DNA of 64,000 bases from Planctomycetota bacterium (GCA_019636215.1 JAHBXZ010000003.1:124001-188000), one strand, 5' to 3'; shown: positions 33,817 to 43,563, counted from the stretch's first letter. Numbers and translations are program-made. Notes: generated by a model from the sequence alone, not told the origin.

Positions 33817-34710
33817 ATGCGTATCGTTGTCGCAGGTGCCACAGGCAGTGTTGGGCGGGCCGTGATCCGCCTGGCGCGCGCGCGTGGCATGGCCACCCTG
33901 GCCTTGGGTCGCGATGCCTCACGCCTGGCCAGCGTGAGTGCCGACGAGACACGCGCAGTCAACTTTGCCGATGCCGCAAGCCTGCAGGCCTGCATCAACC
34001 CCGGCGACGTGGTGTTCTCATCCCTGGGTGCCAGTGCCTCGCCCAGCCCGTTCATGGGCCGCAAGCGCTATCGCGATGTGGACGTGCCGCTGAATTCGGC
34101 CCTGCTGCAGGCCGCCGTGGCCCGCAATGCCGCGCGCTTTCAGTACGTGTCGCTGGCGTTTGGCCGCGACCTGCGCCAGTACGCCTTTGCCGACGCGCAC
34201 GAGAAGGTGGTGGATGCCGTGGTCGCCAGCGGCCTGCCCTACACGATTCTGCGGCCCACGGGCATTTTCTCGACGTTTCGCCGCCTGTGGGGCTTTGCGC
34301 GGCTGGGCGTCTTTCCGATCCCTGGCAAGCCGGACTGCCGCAGCAACCCGATTCACGAAGAAGACATCGCCCGCAACGCGCTGGAACACATCGAGGAAGA
34401 AAGCGCGCAACTCGAGATGGGCGGGCCAGAGGTATTCACGCGGCGCGAGATCGGCCTGCTGATGTGCCAGGCCGCGGGCTGGAAACACGGGGCGACGCTG
34501 CGCCTGCCGAACTGGTTTCACCTGATGAACGCGCACCTGCTGGGCATCATCAGCCCACGCGTACTGGACATGCTGCGGTTCTACCTGGCGATTTCGATCT
34601 TCGACAACATCGCCCCCGTGGCCGGCCAGCGCCGACTGGCAGACTATTACGCCGAGGCAGCCAACAACAAGCCCGGCATACTCGGCGGCCTGCACCGAGG
34701 CGGCTGGTAG
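33817..34710 (+). CDS. NAD(P)-binding Rossmann protein (atypical SDR/NmrA-like)
   Basis: 297 residues. It starts with a nucleotide-binding glycine motif, MRIVVAGATGSVGRAVIRLA. A second strand (LALGRDASRL) favours NADP. Later come VVFSSLGASASPSPF, FQYVSLAFGRDLRQYAF, YTILRPTGIFSTF and an NPIHEEDIARNALEHIEE segment typical of NAD-dependent epimerase-like or NmrA proteins. It probably lacks the classic YxxxK of active dehydrogenases, so it may be a sensor or an atypical reductase. It is the next gene after the TetR regulator on the same strand (36-nt gap), so it may belong to the same regulon. Confidence 0.82.
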   Translation: MRIVVAGATGSVGRAVIRLARARGMATLALGRDASRLASVSADETRAVNFADAASLQACINPGDVVFSSLGASASPSPFMGRKRYRDVDVPLNSALLQAAVARNAARFQYVSLAFGRDLRQYAFADAHEKVVDAVVASGLPYTILRPTGIFSTFRRLWGFARLGVFPIPGKPDCRSNPIHEEDIARNALEHIEEESAQLEMGGPEVFTRREIGLLMCQAAGWKHGATLRLPNWFHLMNAHLLGIISPRVLDMLRFYLAISIFDNIAPVAGQRRLADYYAEAANNKPGILGGLHRGGW

Positions 34711-34995
34711 GGTGGTACAGCCAAAAGCGCCTTCGACAAACGTACAAACAGCAACGGGCCTTGTAATCGCGCCGGTACGGGCCAGCGGGTAAGTTGCTTG
34801 TGTCGGGTAGCAAAAGACACCCGGCGCCGTCCGGGCAGCACGGGCACCCGCCCCCCACCGCGGCTTCTGCCGCGCTCGCGGAAACCCGCCTGACCCCAAG
34901 ACTGGCCCATCCCGGGCGCGAAGGCCAATGCCAACGCGCCCGCCCGCCTTGTGCGGGGTGCTAACTTGGCAAAGCAAGAATCTGCCGGACAACCC

Positions 34996-36330
34996 ATGCC
35001 CGACGAAAAGGCGATCGAGATCATCAACAAGACCACCCGGGAGCGCCCGGCGCGGCGCTGGCTGTTCTGGACGCTTATCATCACGGTTGTGATGCTTCTT
35101 CTTTCCATGATCCCGATCGGGGGCGAGTTCTGGCGCCGCGAGCAGGTGCTTGACGCCCGTCGCGAGTATGTGGCTGCTGTTCAGCCCGTTCGCGCGCGCT
35201 TTGCCGGCGTGCAGGACTGGCGCGCGTGGTATCGCGCGCGCATGATCGGCAGCGAGGGTTGCGCCGAGTTTCAAGCCTGGACAACCCGCTGGGGTGATCT
35301 TGACGGCCCCGGCGGTTCGCCATGGAACTCAGTTGAGTGGGCAGTGGACGAACGGCTGCAAACAGAACCGGTTCTCGAGCAAGCTGATCCCGACACCGAT
35401 ACCCTGCAACACTTCCTCTCCAGTACCCAGGCGGCCCACGATCAGGCGCAGTTCTTGCTGCGTTATGACAACCTTGTTGGCGTTCCAAACATGCAAGATG
35501 GCGTGGCCCTGTCGAGCATCCTAAGGCCTGTCCTTGCCTTGAATGTAATCTATCGACGGGCCTTGTTCCTTGAGTACTCGGGTGACCGCGACGGCGTCGT
35601 GGCTGAGCTTCTAGTGTTGTTGAACGTGTATCGGCGCATGGCTCGCCCGGAGCATCTGGGTAGTTACGCCTCCACATCAGCGGCGCTTAACTCCATCTGC
35701 CGCATCGTGGAGTGGCTGGTTCAGACAGGCCCTCTACCGCCGACGATCCACACCGAGCTTCGGCTCGCCGGAAAGCGAGACGCGGACTTCTGGCGTCGCA
35801 TGGCCGACGGGGAACTTGCGTATGTCGCGCAGATTTTCCGCGATTTCGACGAACCCGAGTTCATGCGCGATCCCGCTGGCCTGGGCTGGTTTGAGTGGAT
35901 TGACACCTCCGAGGACCCGGGCCGCAACTTTGAGGAGTTTCGGAACGCCGGGCAGGACACCAGTGCTTGGGCGGCGTACATGAGGGCCTTGCTGTCCTGG
36001 GCCGACGCACCTGTCGTGTCGCCTGCAACCGCACCACAAGCAATCGATTTTGGCGGCTGGCCAGGGATGTTTAATACAGAAGCGCGTGTTCAGTTGTGGT
36101 TGCAGCGCGTAGGCGCGGCATCCGAACTGCGCCAATTGGAAGCAAAGGGCATTCCATTGCATGCCGCCACATTGCCTGCCGGTGAGTTCCCCGATGTTCA
36201 GGCCGCATGGCGCGACGGGGTCATGCGCGTGCAGTACAAACCGGGGCCGCACCGCCTTCACGTTTCGTCGGCCCCCGATGCGGAGTTCGACGAGCACGTG
36301 CCACCGCTGATCCTGACGCCGGTGCGGTAG
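34996..36330 (+). CDS. Hypothetical protein with one N-terminal membrane helix
   Basis: 444 residues from ATG 34996 (the frame is open to a TTG at 34966). One membrane helix near residues 25-45 (RRWLFWTLIITVVMLLLSMIP) anchors a large, Trp-rich, helical soluble domain. Phrases such as LNVIYRRALFLEYSGDRDGVVAELLVLLNVYRRMARPEHLGSY resemble the TPR-like helical proteins common in planctomycetes, in which per-cell or per-compartment counters are a frequent annotation, but no family is identified. The domain would face the periplasm if the positive N-terminus is cytoplasmic. It is 285 nt after the NAD(P)-binding gene. The function is unknown. Confidence 0.6.
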   Translation: MPDEKAIEIINKTTRERPARRWLFWTLIITVVMLLLSMIPIGGEFWRREQVLDARREYVAAVQPVRARFAGVQDWRAWYRARMIGSEGCAEFQAWTTRWGDLDGPGGSPWNSVEWAVDERLQTEPVLEQADPDTDTLQHFLSSTQAAHDQAQFLLRYDNLVGVPNMQDGVALSSILRPVLALNVIYRRALFLEYSGDRDGVVAELLVLLNVYRRMARPEHLGSYASTSAALNSICRIVEWLVQTGPLPPTIHTELRLAGKRDADFWRRMADGELAYVAQIFRDFDEPEFMRDPAGLGWFEWIDTSEDPGRNFEEFRNAGQDTSAWAAYMRALLSWADAPVVSPATAPQAIDFGGWPGMFNTEARVQLWLQRVGAASELRQLEAKGIPLHAATLPAGEFPDVQAAWRDGVMRVQYKPGPHRLHVSSAPDAEFDEHVPPLILTPVR

Positions 36331-36334
36331 GCTG

Positions 36335-37156
36335 TCACCCTTTGCCCTCTTCTGTGCCTGCCATTGCTGCCGCAATCATCGGCAGTGCTTCCCCGGCGTT
36401 GGTCCTAAGGTGAAAGGCCACGAAGTCGCTGATCTCGGTTGCTTCCGGGTTGATCTCGATCGTCAGCTTGCCTGCGGCTGCGGCCACCAGCACTGGCTGC
36501 ACAATGTACGGGAACATCGCGCTTGTGCCGACGCTGATCACCAGGTCCGGCGGGTTGTCCAGCAGTTCTGCGTACAGGCGGGCCAGCTTGTCCTCGGGCA
36601 GCATCTCGCCAAACAGCACCACATCAGGCCGATACACGCCACCGCAGGGGCAGCGCGGGGCCACGTTGGCGGCCATGCACTCGTGCATGTTGAGGCAGAG
36701 CGAGGTGATACCCCCGGTGCGCGGGTCATTGAACTGGTTACGATTGCCGCAGGCCGTGCAGATCACGTGAAACGCATCGCCGTGGATGTCGATGATGTTC
36801 TGCGTTCCCGCCAGGCGGTGCAGGCCGTCCACGTTCTGGGTCAGCAGCACGAAACGCGCGGCCTTGCGTTCGATCGCCGTGATCGCGAGGTGGCCGGCGT
36901 TAGGCCGCGCGTTGGCTGCCGCGCCGGCGATCTGGAACAGCGCGCGCCAGGTGCGGTCAGGGTCGGACTCCAGCGTGTGGGCACTCAAGGCCTCCACCGT
37001 GCGGTCGCCTTCGTCGGGGTCGTCATAGATGCCGCCCCTGCCGCGATAGGTGGGAATGCCCGATTCGGCGCTGATGCCCGCGCCGGTGATAACCCCGACG
37101 CTGCGCACCTCGCGCAGGGCCTTTACCAGAGCTTCCGGAAGTTCGATCTCGCCCAT
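36335..37156 (-). CDS. Sir2-family NAD-dependent protein deacylase
   Basis: 273 residues from ATG 37156. It removes acyl groups from lysines using NAD. Motifs: VITGAGISAESGIPTYRG, LTQNVDGLHRLAGTQN, the catalytic His in IDIHGD, the zinc Cys residues in CTAC and PRCPCGG, VVLFGEMLPE and ISVGTSAMFPYIVQP. The Tyr in IPTYRG replaces the usual Phe. The insertion with CLNMHEC between the zinc pairs is longer than in CobB and adds two cysteines. The enzyme can reactivate acetylated acyl-CoA synthetases; acs is at 7-9 kb, but co-regulation is not shown. The family is certain; the acyl specificity is not. Confidence 0.92.
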   Translation of the reverse strand: MGEIELPEALVKALREVRSVGVITGAGISAESGIPTYRGRGGIYDDPDEGDRTVEALSAHTLESDPDRTWRALFQIAGAAANARPNAGHLAITAIERKAARFVLLTQNVDGLHRLAGTQNIIDIHGDAFHVICTACGNRNQFNDPRTGGITSLCLNMHECMAANVAPRCPCGGVYRPDVVLFGEMLPEDKLARLYAELLDNPPDLVISVGTSAMFPYIVQPVLVAAAAGKLTIEINPEATEISDFVAFHLRTNAGEALPMIAAAMAGTEEGKG

Positions 37157-37217
37157 ACAAGCCGCCCGCCGGATTGTAAGAGAACGCGCGCCCGTTGCAG
37201 GCCAGAATGCTCGGGCC

Positions 37218-37952
37218 ATGACGGACTACAACCTCAAAGACTGGCAGGCCCTTGAGCGCGCCGAGCGCAACGTGGCCTTGTGGCTCAAGGAACGCTTGGG
37301 CGGCGAGGTACGCGGCCATCTGATCGCAACTGCCGTCCTTGCTCCGCTGACCATTCTGACGACGCTGGGCACCGCCTTCGGCCTTGGAGTGCTTGCCTTG
37401 GCGGTGGTCGGCAGGCCGATGCGCCATGCCACCCGGGGCGTAGAAGGCATGGAAATGCTGTGGCTGGGTTGCATGGCCCTTGGGCTGCTTCTGGTGCTGG
37501 CAGGCTTCCCGTACCAGTACATGCGCTGGCGCAAGCGGCAAACTGTTGTTTCGCTGCACGGCGGTGGACTGCAAGTGGACGACGACCGCCACCGGCCGGT
37601 GTTTCTGGTGCCTACGGCCGATGCCCAAGAGTCAGATTGGGACTTCACGGACATTCTGCTGTTTCCCGCAACGCTTGGCGGCATGGCGACACAACACCTG
37701 ATGGCGGCGCGCCAACTGGCTGCCTGCAACCAGGCGCTGATGGCCAAGGTGCTGATCACGCTTGCCCACGCGGGACGCCGCATGACAGTGCACGATGTAG
37801 AGGTAGCCATCGGGGATGCCAGGCTGCCGGCAGCACTGGCGGCATTGCGGCACTGGCCCGGGGTGCTGTGGTGGACCCGCGACACCGTGTCCGTTTCCCT
37901 GAACGACGACCTGCGCGCCGAGATTGCCCGCCAGGGCGGGTGGAGAAGCTGA
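37218..37952 (+). CDS. Hypothetical membrane protein
   Basis: 244 residues from ATG 37218, divergent from the sirtuin gene with 61 nt between starts. Two hydrophobic segments lie near residues 35-60 (LIATAVLAPLTILTTLGTAFG) and 75-100 (MLWLGCMALGLLLVLAGFPY). After a short beta stretch (TVVSLHGGGLQVDDDRHRPVF), the C-terminal ~100 residues are soluble and helical, with a possible winged-helix-like segment (KVLITLAHAGRRMTVHDVEVAI). No family is recognised. It is 24 nt before the RCK channel gene on the same strand, so the two may be linked. Confidence 0.65.
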   Translation: MTDYNLKDWQALERAERNVALWLKERLGGEVRGHLIATAVLAPLTILTTLGTAFGLGVLALAVVGRPMRHATRGVEGMEMLWLGCMALGLLLVLAGFPYQYMRWRKRQTVVSLHGGGLQVDDDRHRPVFLVPTADAQESDWDFTDILLFPATLGGMATQHLMAARQLAACNQALMAKVLITLAHAGRRMTVHDVEVAIGDARLPAALAALRHWPGVLWWTRDTVSVSLNDDLRAEIARQGGWRS

Positions 37953-37976
37953 GCCCGCCGTCCTATCCTGCCACCC

Positions 37977-39002
37977 ATGCGCAGCAAGAAACGAATCCTC
38001 AACGCCTGGCTGTTTTATCTGCGCAAGCCGATCCGCGAGTTTTTGCCGCTGTTCACCGGGGCCGTTTTGATCGTGCTGGCCGGCGGCGTGGCGTTTTACC
38101 ACCTGTACGACCAGCCGCTGTCGTTTTCAGAGGCCGTCTGGATCACGTTTGCTCTGGTTACGGGCGAACCCGTGCGCGACTGGCCATCGCATTGGCTGCT
38201 GGAGGTACTGCATTACATTCTGCCGATCATCGGCCTGGTTGTGGTGCTGGACGGCCTGGTGCGTTTTTCTGTCTACGCCTTTCGTCGCGATGAAAAAAGT
38301 CCGGAATGGGTGAGGGCCATGGCAAGCACATTGAACAACCACGTCATCCTGTTCGGCCTGGGCAAGGTCGGCCTGCGCGTATTGCAGCAGCTTGTGGCGC
38401 TGAACCAGCAGGCGATCGTGATCGAGAAAGACCCCAGCTGTCCGAACTTCGCCTATGCGCGCAAGCACGGCGTACCCGTGCGCGTGGGCACGGCACGCGA
38501 GGACGGAATCCTCGACGAAGTGAACGTACAGGGTGCCTGCAGCGTCATCTGCTGCACCGACGACGACCTGGCCAATCTGGAACTGGCCATTGATGCCCGC
38601 AAGATCCGGCCCGACATGCGCGTGGTGCTGCGCATGTACGACCAGGAACTTGCCGAAAAGATCCGCGACACCATGAACATCGACCTGGCGTTCAGCACTG
38701 CCATGCTGGCGGCCCCGCTGTTCGCCACGGCCAGCATGGACCCAACGGTGATAAACTCGTTCTATATCGATGGCAGATTGCTTGTAGTATCGCGCATCGC
38801 TGCTTTGGGCGGCAGCAAGCTGTGTTCCATGAAGATTGCAGAGCTGGTGCGGGGTTTTCAGTTGGTGGTTGTCAGCCAGAAGCGCGGCGAGGGCGCAGTG
38901 TTTCATCCCCCGCTGGAGAACTCGATTGAACCTGGCGACATCCTCACGCTGGAGTGTGACCCGGTAACCCTGCGAGAGATCCATGCTTTGAATCGCGTTT
39001 AG
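37977..39002 (+). CDS. Ion channel-like protein with RCK (TrkA-N/TrkA-C) domains, non-canonical pore
   Basis: 341 residues. Two membrane helices (about 22-42 and 80-100) flank a short pore-like helix (FSEAVWITFALVTGEPVRDWP), then a TrkA-N domain with LFGLGKVGLRVLQQLVAL and a conserved IVIEKD nucleotide ribose site, and a C-terminal TrkA-C domain (LVVVSQKRGEGAVFHPPLE...IEPGDILTLE). The overall plan is that of a two-TM potassium channel gated by cytosolic RCK rings. However, where K+ channels read T-V-G-Y-G, this one has LVTGEP, so the selectivity is unclear: a cation of another type or none. A second unusual feature is the Cys-rich VICCTDDDLANLE. Family confident; ion uncertain. Confidence 0.83.
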   Translation: MRSKKRILNAWLFYLRKPIREFLPLFTGAVLIVLAGGVAFYHLYDQPLSFSEAVWITFALVTGEPVRDWPSHWLLEVLHYILPIIGLVVVLDGLVRFSVYAFRRDEKSPEWVRAMASTLNNHVILFGLGKVGLRVLQQLVALNQQAIVIEKDPSCPNFAYARKHGVPVRVGTAREDGILDEVNVQGACSVICCTDDDLANLELAIDARKIRPDMRVVLRMYDQELAEKIRDTMNIDLAFSTAMLAAPLFATASMDPTVINSFYIDGRLLVVSRIAALGGSKLCSMKIAELVRGFQLVVVSQKRGEGAVFHPPLENSIEPGDILTLECDPVTLREIHALNRV

Positions 39003-39095
39003 CCAGGCGGGCGCCTGCACAAAACGTGGGGAACACACCGTTCCTTTGGTGACAATTCCCTCTGCAAAGGTTGAAATCAGGCCTCGGAGGGGGGC

Positions 39096-42000
39096 ATGAC
39101 GGGTACTCCGTCGGGTGGCTCGGAGCTTGAGCGCGCCCGGCAAGTCCAGCTATCGATGTTGCCGGATGTGCCGCAGATCGGCGGCCTGGAGCTGGCCTGT
39201 GCCTATCGCGCCTGCGATATGCTGGGTGGCGACTTTTACGACTTCATTCTTGTCGACAAGTGGCGCCTGGGCATCGTGATTGCCGATGTTTCCGGCCACG
39301 GCATGTCAGCGGCGCTGGTGATGGCGGCCGGCAAAAAGGCATTTCAGTTCTGCGGCGTGGGCTGCCATTCGCCGCGACAGGCTCTGCTGGCGGTCAATGA
39401 CAGCATCCGGCCGGATGTGCCGCGCGGGATGTTCCTGAGTGCCCTGTACGCGATCCTTGATGTGCGCAACCATCGCCTGGCGTTTGCAAGTGCCGGTCAC
39501 AACCCGCCCTTGATGTGGCGCGGGGGCCGGGTGCGCCATGCCTGGCAGCACGCCAATGCGCCGGTGCTGGGCATGCTGCCATCGGAGAAGCTTGGCGAAT
39601 CTCTGCGCGAGGAACTGGTTCAATTGCAGGAGGGCGATGTCTTTCTGCTTCACACCGACGGCGTTTCCGAGGCCTTCAATGAAGCAGAGTCGATGTACAG
39701 CCTGGAGCGCCTGGTGGTACGCCTTCAGGCACCTGAGATTCCATCGGCCAAGGGCCTGGTAGATGCCATCCAGCGCGACGTGGACACCTGGCGCGGACGC
39801 GCTTCACAGGCTGACGACCAGACCCTGCTTGCCATTCGCGCGCTCAAGGTACCGTCTGACCTCGCGCCGTTGATTGCGGACGCCGGCGGCCCGGCCCGCA
39901 GCCTGCCAGAGTTCTCTACCGCGCTGATTGGCCGCACGGAAAGCGTGGCCAAACTGGCCGATCAACTGCGCGCGGCCAAGACACCCGTGATCTGCGTTTC
40001 GGGCCCGGCCGGCGTCGGCAAGACCCGTGTCGCCGTGGCAGCCGCAGAATCTGCATCCAACGCGTTTCCGGGCGGCATACTGTACGCCAACCTGGCTTCG
40101 GCCCAGTCGCTTTCTGACATCTGTCGTGCCGTCGGAGCCGCACTGGGCCTTGTTGACGAGGCGGCCAACCTCGGCGTACGGATCGGCATCGCGCTGGCTG
40201 GCCGCACGGACCGCCTGCTGCTGGTGCTGGACAACTGCGAAAGCTGCGGGGAAGCCGCCGCGAGGTGCATTCAGGAGTGGCGCGCCAAGGCACCGGCACT
40301 GTCCGTGCTGATCACTTCGCGCCTTCCGCTTGCGGTGCCCGGGATTGTGAACGTTGCCGTTGCACCCCTGCAGGTTCCGCGGCGCGAGGGCCGCACGATA
40401 GCCAGCCGCGAGTCGGCACTGTGCATACCCTCCATTGCCCTGTTCGACCAGCGCGCACGCGAGGCCGACCCGGCCTTCAAGCTGCGCGACCAAGACGCCC
40501 CCACCGTGGCTGAGATTTGCACGCGACTGGACGGTCTGCCGCTGGCGCTGGAGCTTGCGGCCTCGCGCGTCAACGTGCTGACCCCGCGCCAGATCCTGGA
40601 ACGCCTGGATCAACGCTTTGAATTGCTGGGCGGTGACAACAAGTTTGAGCGCGGCACGTTGTCAGAGGCCCTGGCCTGGAGCTGGGATCTTCTGGACAAG
40701 CCCGAGCAGAAGTCGCTGACCCTGCTGTCGCTGCTGCCTGACGGCTTCCAGCTGGAAGTCGCGGCACCCATGCTGGACGGCGTAGGTGGCAAGTCTGCCG
40801 AAGACCTGCTTTCAGGCCTGATGAAGTACAGCCTGGTGTGGTTCGACCGGCCCGAGGCACTGCAGGGCGAACGGCGCTTCCGGCTGTATGAGTCCGTGCG
40901 CGCATTTGCGCTGGCGCGTCTGTTGGAATCAGGCAACGAGGACAGCGCCCGCCAGCGCTTTGAAAAGGCGTTGCTGGACTACACGCTGCGCTGGTGGCGC
41001 AAGGACCAGCAGGAAGGGTCCCCGGAGGGCCGCCGTCGCCTGAAGCTGGAGATCCAGGCACTGACCCAGCTGGCTGAAAAGACCCGCAACCCCGAGTCGC
41101 GCGCCTGGGCAACCGTGATGGTCGCGCCGATGCTGTTTATCGGTGGCGACGAAACCCGCGCCATGAACCTGCTTCGCGCCAGCCTGGACGGCATCATGCC
41201 CGGCGCCGACGAATGGCACTGGATCCACGTGATTGACGGCCAGCTTCGGGTCGATGCAAACCCCGACGCCGTGGCTGAGACCATGCTGAACCTGAAGGCC
41301 GAAGGCATTACGCGGTTTGTGGCACTGATGACCCGGGTAAACGCCCTGCAGAACCTGGGCAAGCCCGCAGAGGCCATTAAGACCATCGAACTGGCATCGG
41401 CCATCCCGGGCCTGGCGCCGATCAAGCTCGCGCAGGTACGCGACCGCATGGGTGCCATGTTGAGCCTGTCAGGCCGCAATGACGACGCCCGCAGTCACAT
41501 TGAAGCTGCTTTGCGGATTGCGCGCGACCAGGGCGATACGCTGGCCGAGGGCCGCTTTGCCTACAACCTTGGATGGGTGCTGATGCGCATGGGCAAGGCC
41601 GCCGAGGGCCTGAAGTGCCACGAACTGTCCCTGAAACTTGCGCGGGCCGAAGACGATGTCGGCCTGGAGTTGATGTCCCTGGGCACCTCGGCACTGGAGC
41701 TCAACCTGATCGGCCGCGGGCAGGAGGCGATTGAGACCATGCAGAGCGCGCTGCTGCTGGCACGCAAGCATGGCCGAACCCAGACCGAAGCCAGCCACCT
41801 GACCACGCTTTGCCGTATCTTCCATGAACAAGGCCACACGCGCGATGCCCTGAAGGCCGCCACTGCGTCACGCGACCTTGCACGCGAAATCGGCGCCAAG
41901 CACACCGAGGCCGTCGCCGAAGGCAACGTTGCGGCCATGCGCATGGAACTGGGCGAGGAGTCCGGCGCGCTGGAAGCCATGGAACGCGCGTATGCGATGC

Positions 42001-42596
42001 TGACGGAACTGAATGACAGCCGAGCCGCGCTTGGAACCCTGGGCAACATCGGCGTGGCCTGCGCCCAGATCTGGAAGCGCACACGCAATCAGCGCGACTT
42101 CCAGCGCGCCTTTGAAACCCTGCAGAAGGCCACCAGCCAGCGCCGGGCCATGGGCTATGACCCGATGCTTGATTGTGAGCTCGAGTTCGGGCACTTGCTG
42201 ATTCACATCAACCGCAAGGAAGACGCGCGCAAGCTGCTTGCCGCAACATTTGATTCAGCCAAAGTTCGTGGCGACGAAACGGGCCGCCGCATCGCCCGCG
42301 AGGTTGAGGCGCTGCTTGCCAGCCTTGCGCCACAGCCCGCGCCCGCGCCGATGCAGCCGCCCGCGCAACCGTTGTCTGCGCCACTGGGAAACAAGGGGCT
42401 GCCGGGCAAGCGGCCGCGCCTGCAGATGAATCGGCCGGCTTCGTCACCGGCGCTGCCGGCCGGGCCCAAGCCCCAGAAGCCGGGATCAACGCCAGTGCTG
42501 CCATCGGGTCGGGCGCCGCTGCAACGCCCAGGTTCGGCGCCATCATTGCCGACCGGCAACCGCCAGCGCCGGCGGCGTCGGCCACCACCCCGATAA
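39096..42596 (+). CDS. PP2C-type phosphatase fused to NTPase and TPR repeats
   Basis: 1166 residues from ATG 39096 (GGAGGGGGG upstream). Residues ~1-245 form a SpoIIE/RsbU-like PP2C phosphatase (ACDMLGGDFYDF, IVIADVSGHGMSAALVM, FASAGHNPPLMW, LHTDGVSEA). Residues ~265-640 form an AfsR/NB-ARC-like P-loop NTPase with VSGPAGVGKTRVA (~302), LLLVLDNCES (~375), LITSR and LPLALELAASRVNVL. From ~640, helical TPR repeats (for example IEAALRIARDQGDTLAEGRF, ALLLARKHGRTQTEASHL) reach ~1080. The tail is Pro/Arg-rich and disordered. The fusion would couple signal sensing by TPR/NTPase to dephosphorylation of a partner, for example an anti-anti-sigma factor. No RsbV/RsbW genes are adjacent. Domain calls are strong; the pathway is unknown. 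Confidence 0.88.
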   Translation: MTGTPSGGSELERARQVQLSMLPDVPQIGGLELACAYRACDMLGGDFYDFILVDKWRLGIVIADVSGHGMSAALVMAAGKKAFQFCGVGCHSPRQALLAVNDSIRPDVPRGMFLSALYAILDVRNHRLAFASAGHNPPLMWRGGRVRHAWQHANAPVLGMLPSEKLGESLREELVQLQEGDVFLLHTDGVSEAFNEAESMYSLERLVVRLQAPEIPSAKGLVDAIQRDVDTWRGRASQADDQTLLAIRALKVPSDLAPLIADAGGPARSLPEFSTALIGRTESVAKLADQLRAAKTPVICVSGPAGVGKTRVAVAAAESASNAFPGGILYANLASAQSLSDICRAVGAALGLVDEAANLGVRIGIALAGRTDRLLLVLDNCESCGEAAARCIQEWRAKAPALSVLITSRLPLAVPGIVNVAVAPLQVPRREGRTIASRESALCIPSIALFDQRAREADPAFKLRDQDAPTVAEICTRLDGLPLALELAASRVNVLTPRQILERLDQRFELLGGDNKFERGTLSEALAWSWDLLDKPEQKSLTLLSLLPDGFQLEVAAPMLDGVGGKSAEDLLSGLMKYSLVWFDRPEALQGERRFRLYESVRAFALARLLESGNEDSARQRFEKALLDYTLRWWRKDQQEGSPEGRRRLKLEIQALTQLAEKTRNPESRAWATVMVAPMLFIGGDETRAMNLLRASLDGIMPGADEWHWIHVIDGQLRVDANPDAVAETMLNLKAEGITRFVALMTRVNALQNLGKPAEAIKTIELASAIPGLAPIKLAQVRDRMGAMLSLSGRNDDARSHIEAALRIARDQGDTLAEGRFAYNLGWVLMRMGKAAEGLKCHELSLKLARAEDDVGLELMSLGTSALELNLIGRGQEAIETMQSALLLARKHGRTQTEASHLTTLCRIFHEQGHTRDALKAATASRDLAREIGAKHTEAVAEGNVAAMRMELGEESGALEAMERAYAMLTELNDSRAALGTLGNIGVACAQIWKRTRNQRDFQRAFETLQKATSQRRAMGYDPMLDCELEFGHLLIHINRKEDARKLLAATFDSAKVRGDETGRRIAREVEALLASLAPQPAPAPMQPPAQPLSAPLGNKGLPGKRPRLQMNRPASSPALPAGPKPQKPGSTPVLPSGRAPLQRPGSAPSLPTGNRQRRRRRPPPR

Positions 42597-42600
42597 TCGT

Positions 42601-43563
42601 TCAATAGCCACGCTGCAGTTCCACGCGCTGGGGCATTTCGCGCCCGGCTGCGGCATGATTCAGCAGGCTTGCCAGGGCGCGCATGCGCAGGGCTTCCGTT
42701 TCGCGCACATGCCCGCCACGATGCGGGCTTAACACGACGTTGCAAAGTTCGTGAAACGGATACTCAGATGGCATCGTCGGCTGATCGTCCTGCGGATAGC
42801 GCCACCACACGTCCAGGCCGGCGGCCCGCAGGCGCCCGTCGCGAAGGGCCTCAAACAGCGCTCTTTCTTCAATCACGGCCCCGCGGGCTACGTTGACCAG
42901 GACGCAGCTTCCCGGCAGCAGGGCAAGTTGCGCCGCACCTAACAACCCTTCTGTCTGGGGCGTGCCCGGCAGACAGACCAGCAGCAGGTCTGCCCCGGGC
43001 AGAAGTTCCGCCAGCGAACTTACCGCGTGAAGCGAATCGCCGCTGTGCGCGCCAAGGCCGCTGCGGCTCACGGCCAACACATGCATGCCCAGCCCCTTGC
43101 AGGCCCTGCACACGCGCCTGCCGATCTCGCCGTTTCCCAGCACCAATGCCACGCGGCCCTCCAGTTGCACGGCAGCATCCATGCGGCCGCGGGCGGACCA
43201 GTCGCCTTGGCGCAACTGACCATCCACCAGCACGAGAGACTTGGCCGCAGCCAGCATAAGTGCAACAGCCATCTCGGCCGTGGCCGCGGCGTTGTGATGC
43301 AGGTTGTGAACGGCAACCTGCGGGAACTCCGCCATCAGGGCAGCCGTGGCTGGCGCAACCCCGGCCCACGGTATGACCAGTGCGCGAAGGTCGCCCCCGG
43401 CCGCCAGCAGCTCGCGGCTGGGGCGACCGCAAACGAGGATATCGAAGCCGTGCCCGGGCGCCTGGTCGCCCCATGTCACGGAGACCTCGGGCGCAAGCGC
43501 GGCGAAAAGGGCCGCTTGCGCGTCTTTGTCCGGGCGATGCGTGATGTGGACGCGCAGGCTCAT
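42601..43563 (-). CDS. D-2-hydroxyacid dehydrogenase family protein
   Basis: 320 residues. The NAD-binding domain shows VALVLGNGEIGRRVCRACKGL (Gly-rich loop with G-N-G-E-I-G). The typical late motifs of D-isomer hydroxyacid dehydrogenases follow: LLVCLPGTPQTEGLL, LNVARGAVIEERALFEAL and GLDVWWRYP...PFHELCNVVLSPHRGG, in which the catalytic His and Arg are present (Arg in NVARG, Asp in LDVWW, His in PHRGG). It oxidises or reduces a 2-hydroxyacid using NAD(P). The substrate is unknown. It converges on the PP2C gene (stops 4 nt apart) and follows the flotillin gene with a terminator between. Confidence 0.9.
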   Translation of the reverse strand: MSLRVHITHRPDKDAQAALFAALAPEVSVTWGDQAPGHGFDILVCGRPSRELLAAGGDLRALVIPWAGVAPATAALMAEFPQVAVHNLHHNAAATAEMAVALMLAAAKSLVLVDGQLRQGDWSARGRMDAAVQLEGRVALVLGNGEIGRRVCRACKGLGMHVLAVSRSGLGAHSGDSLHAVSSLAELLPGADLLLVCLPGTPQTEGLLGAAQLALLPGSCVLVNVARGAVIEERALFEALRDGRLRAAGLDVWWRYPQDDQPTMPSEYPFHELCNVVLSPHRGGHVRETEALRMRALASLLNHAAAGREMPQRVELQRGY

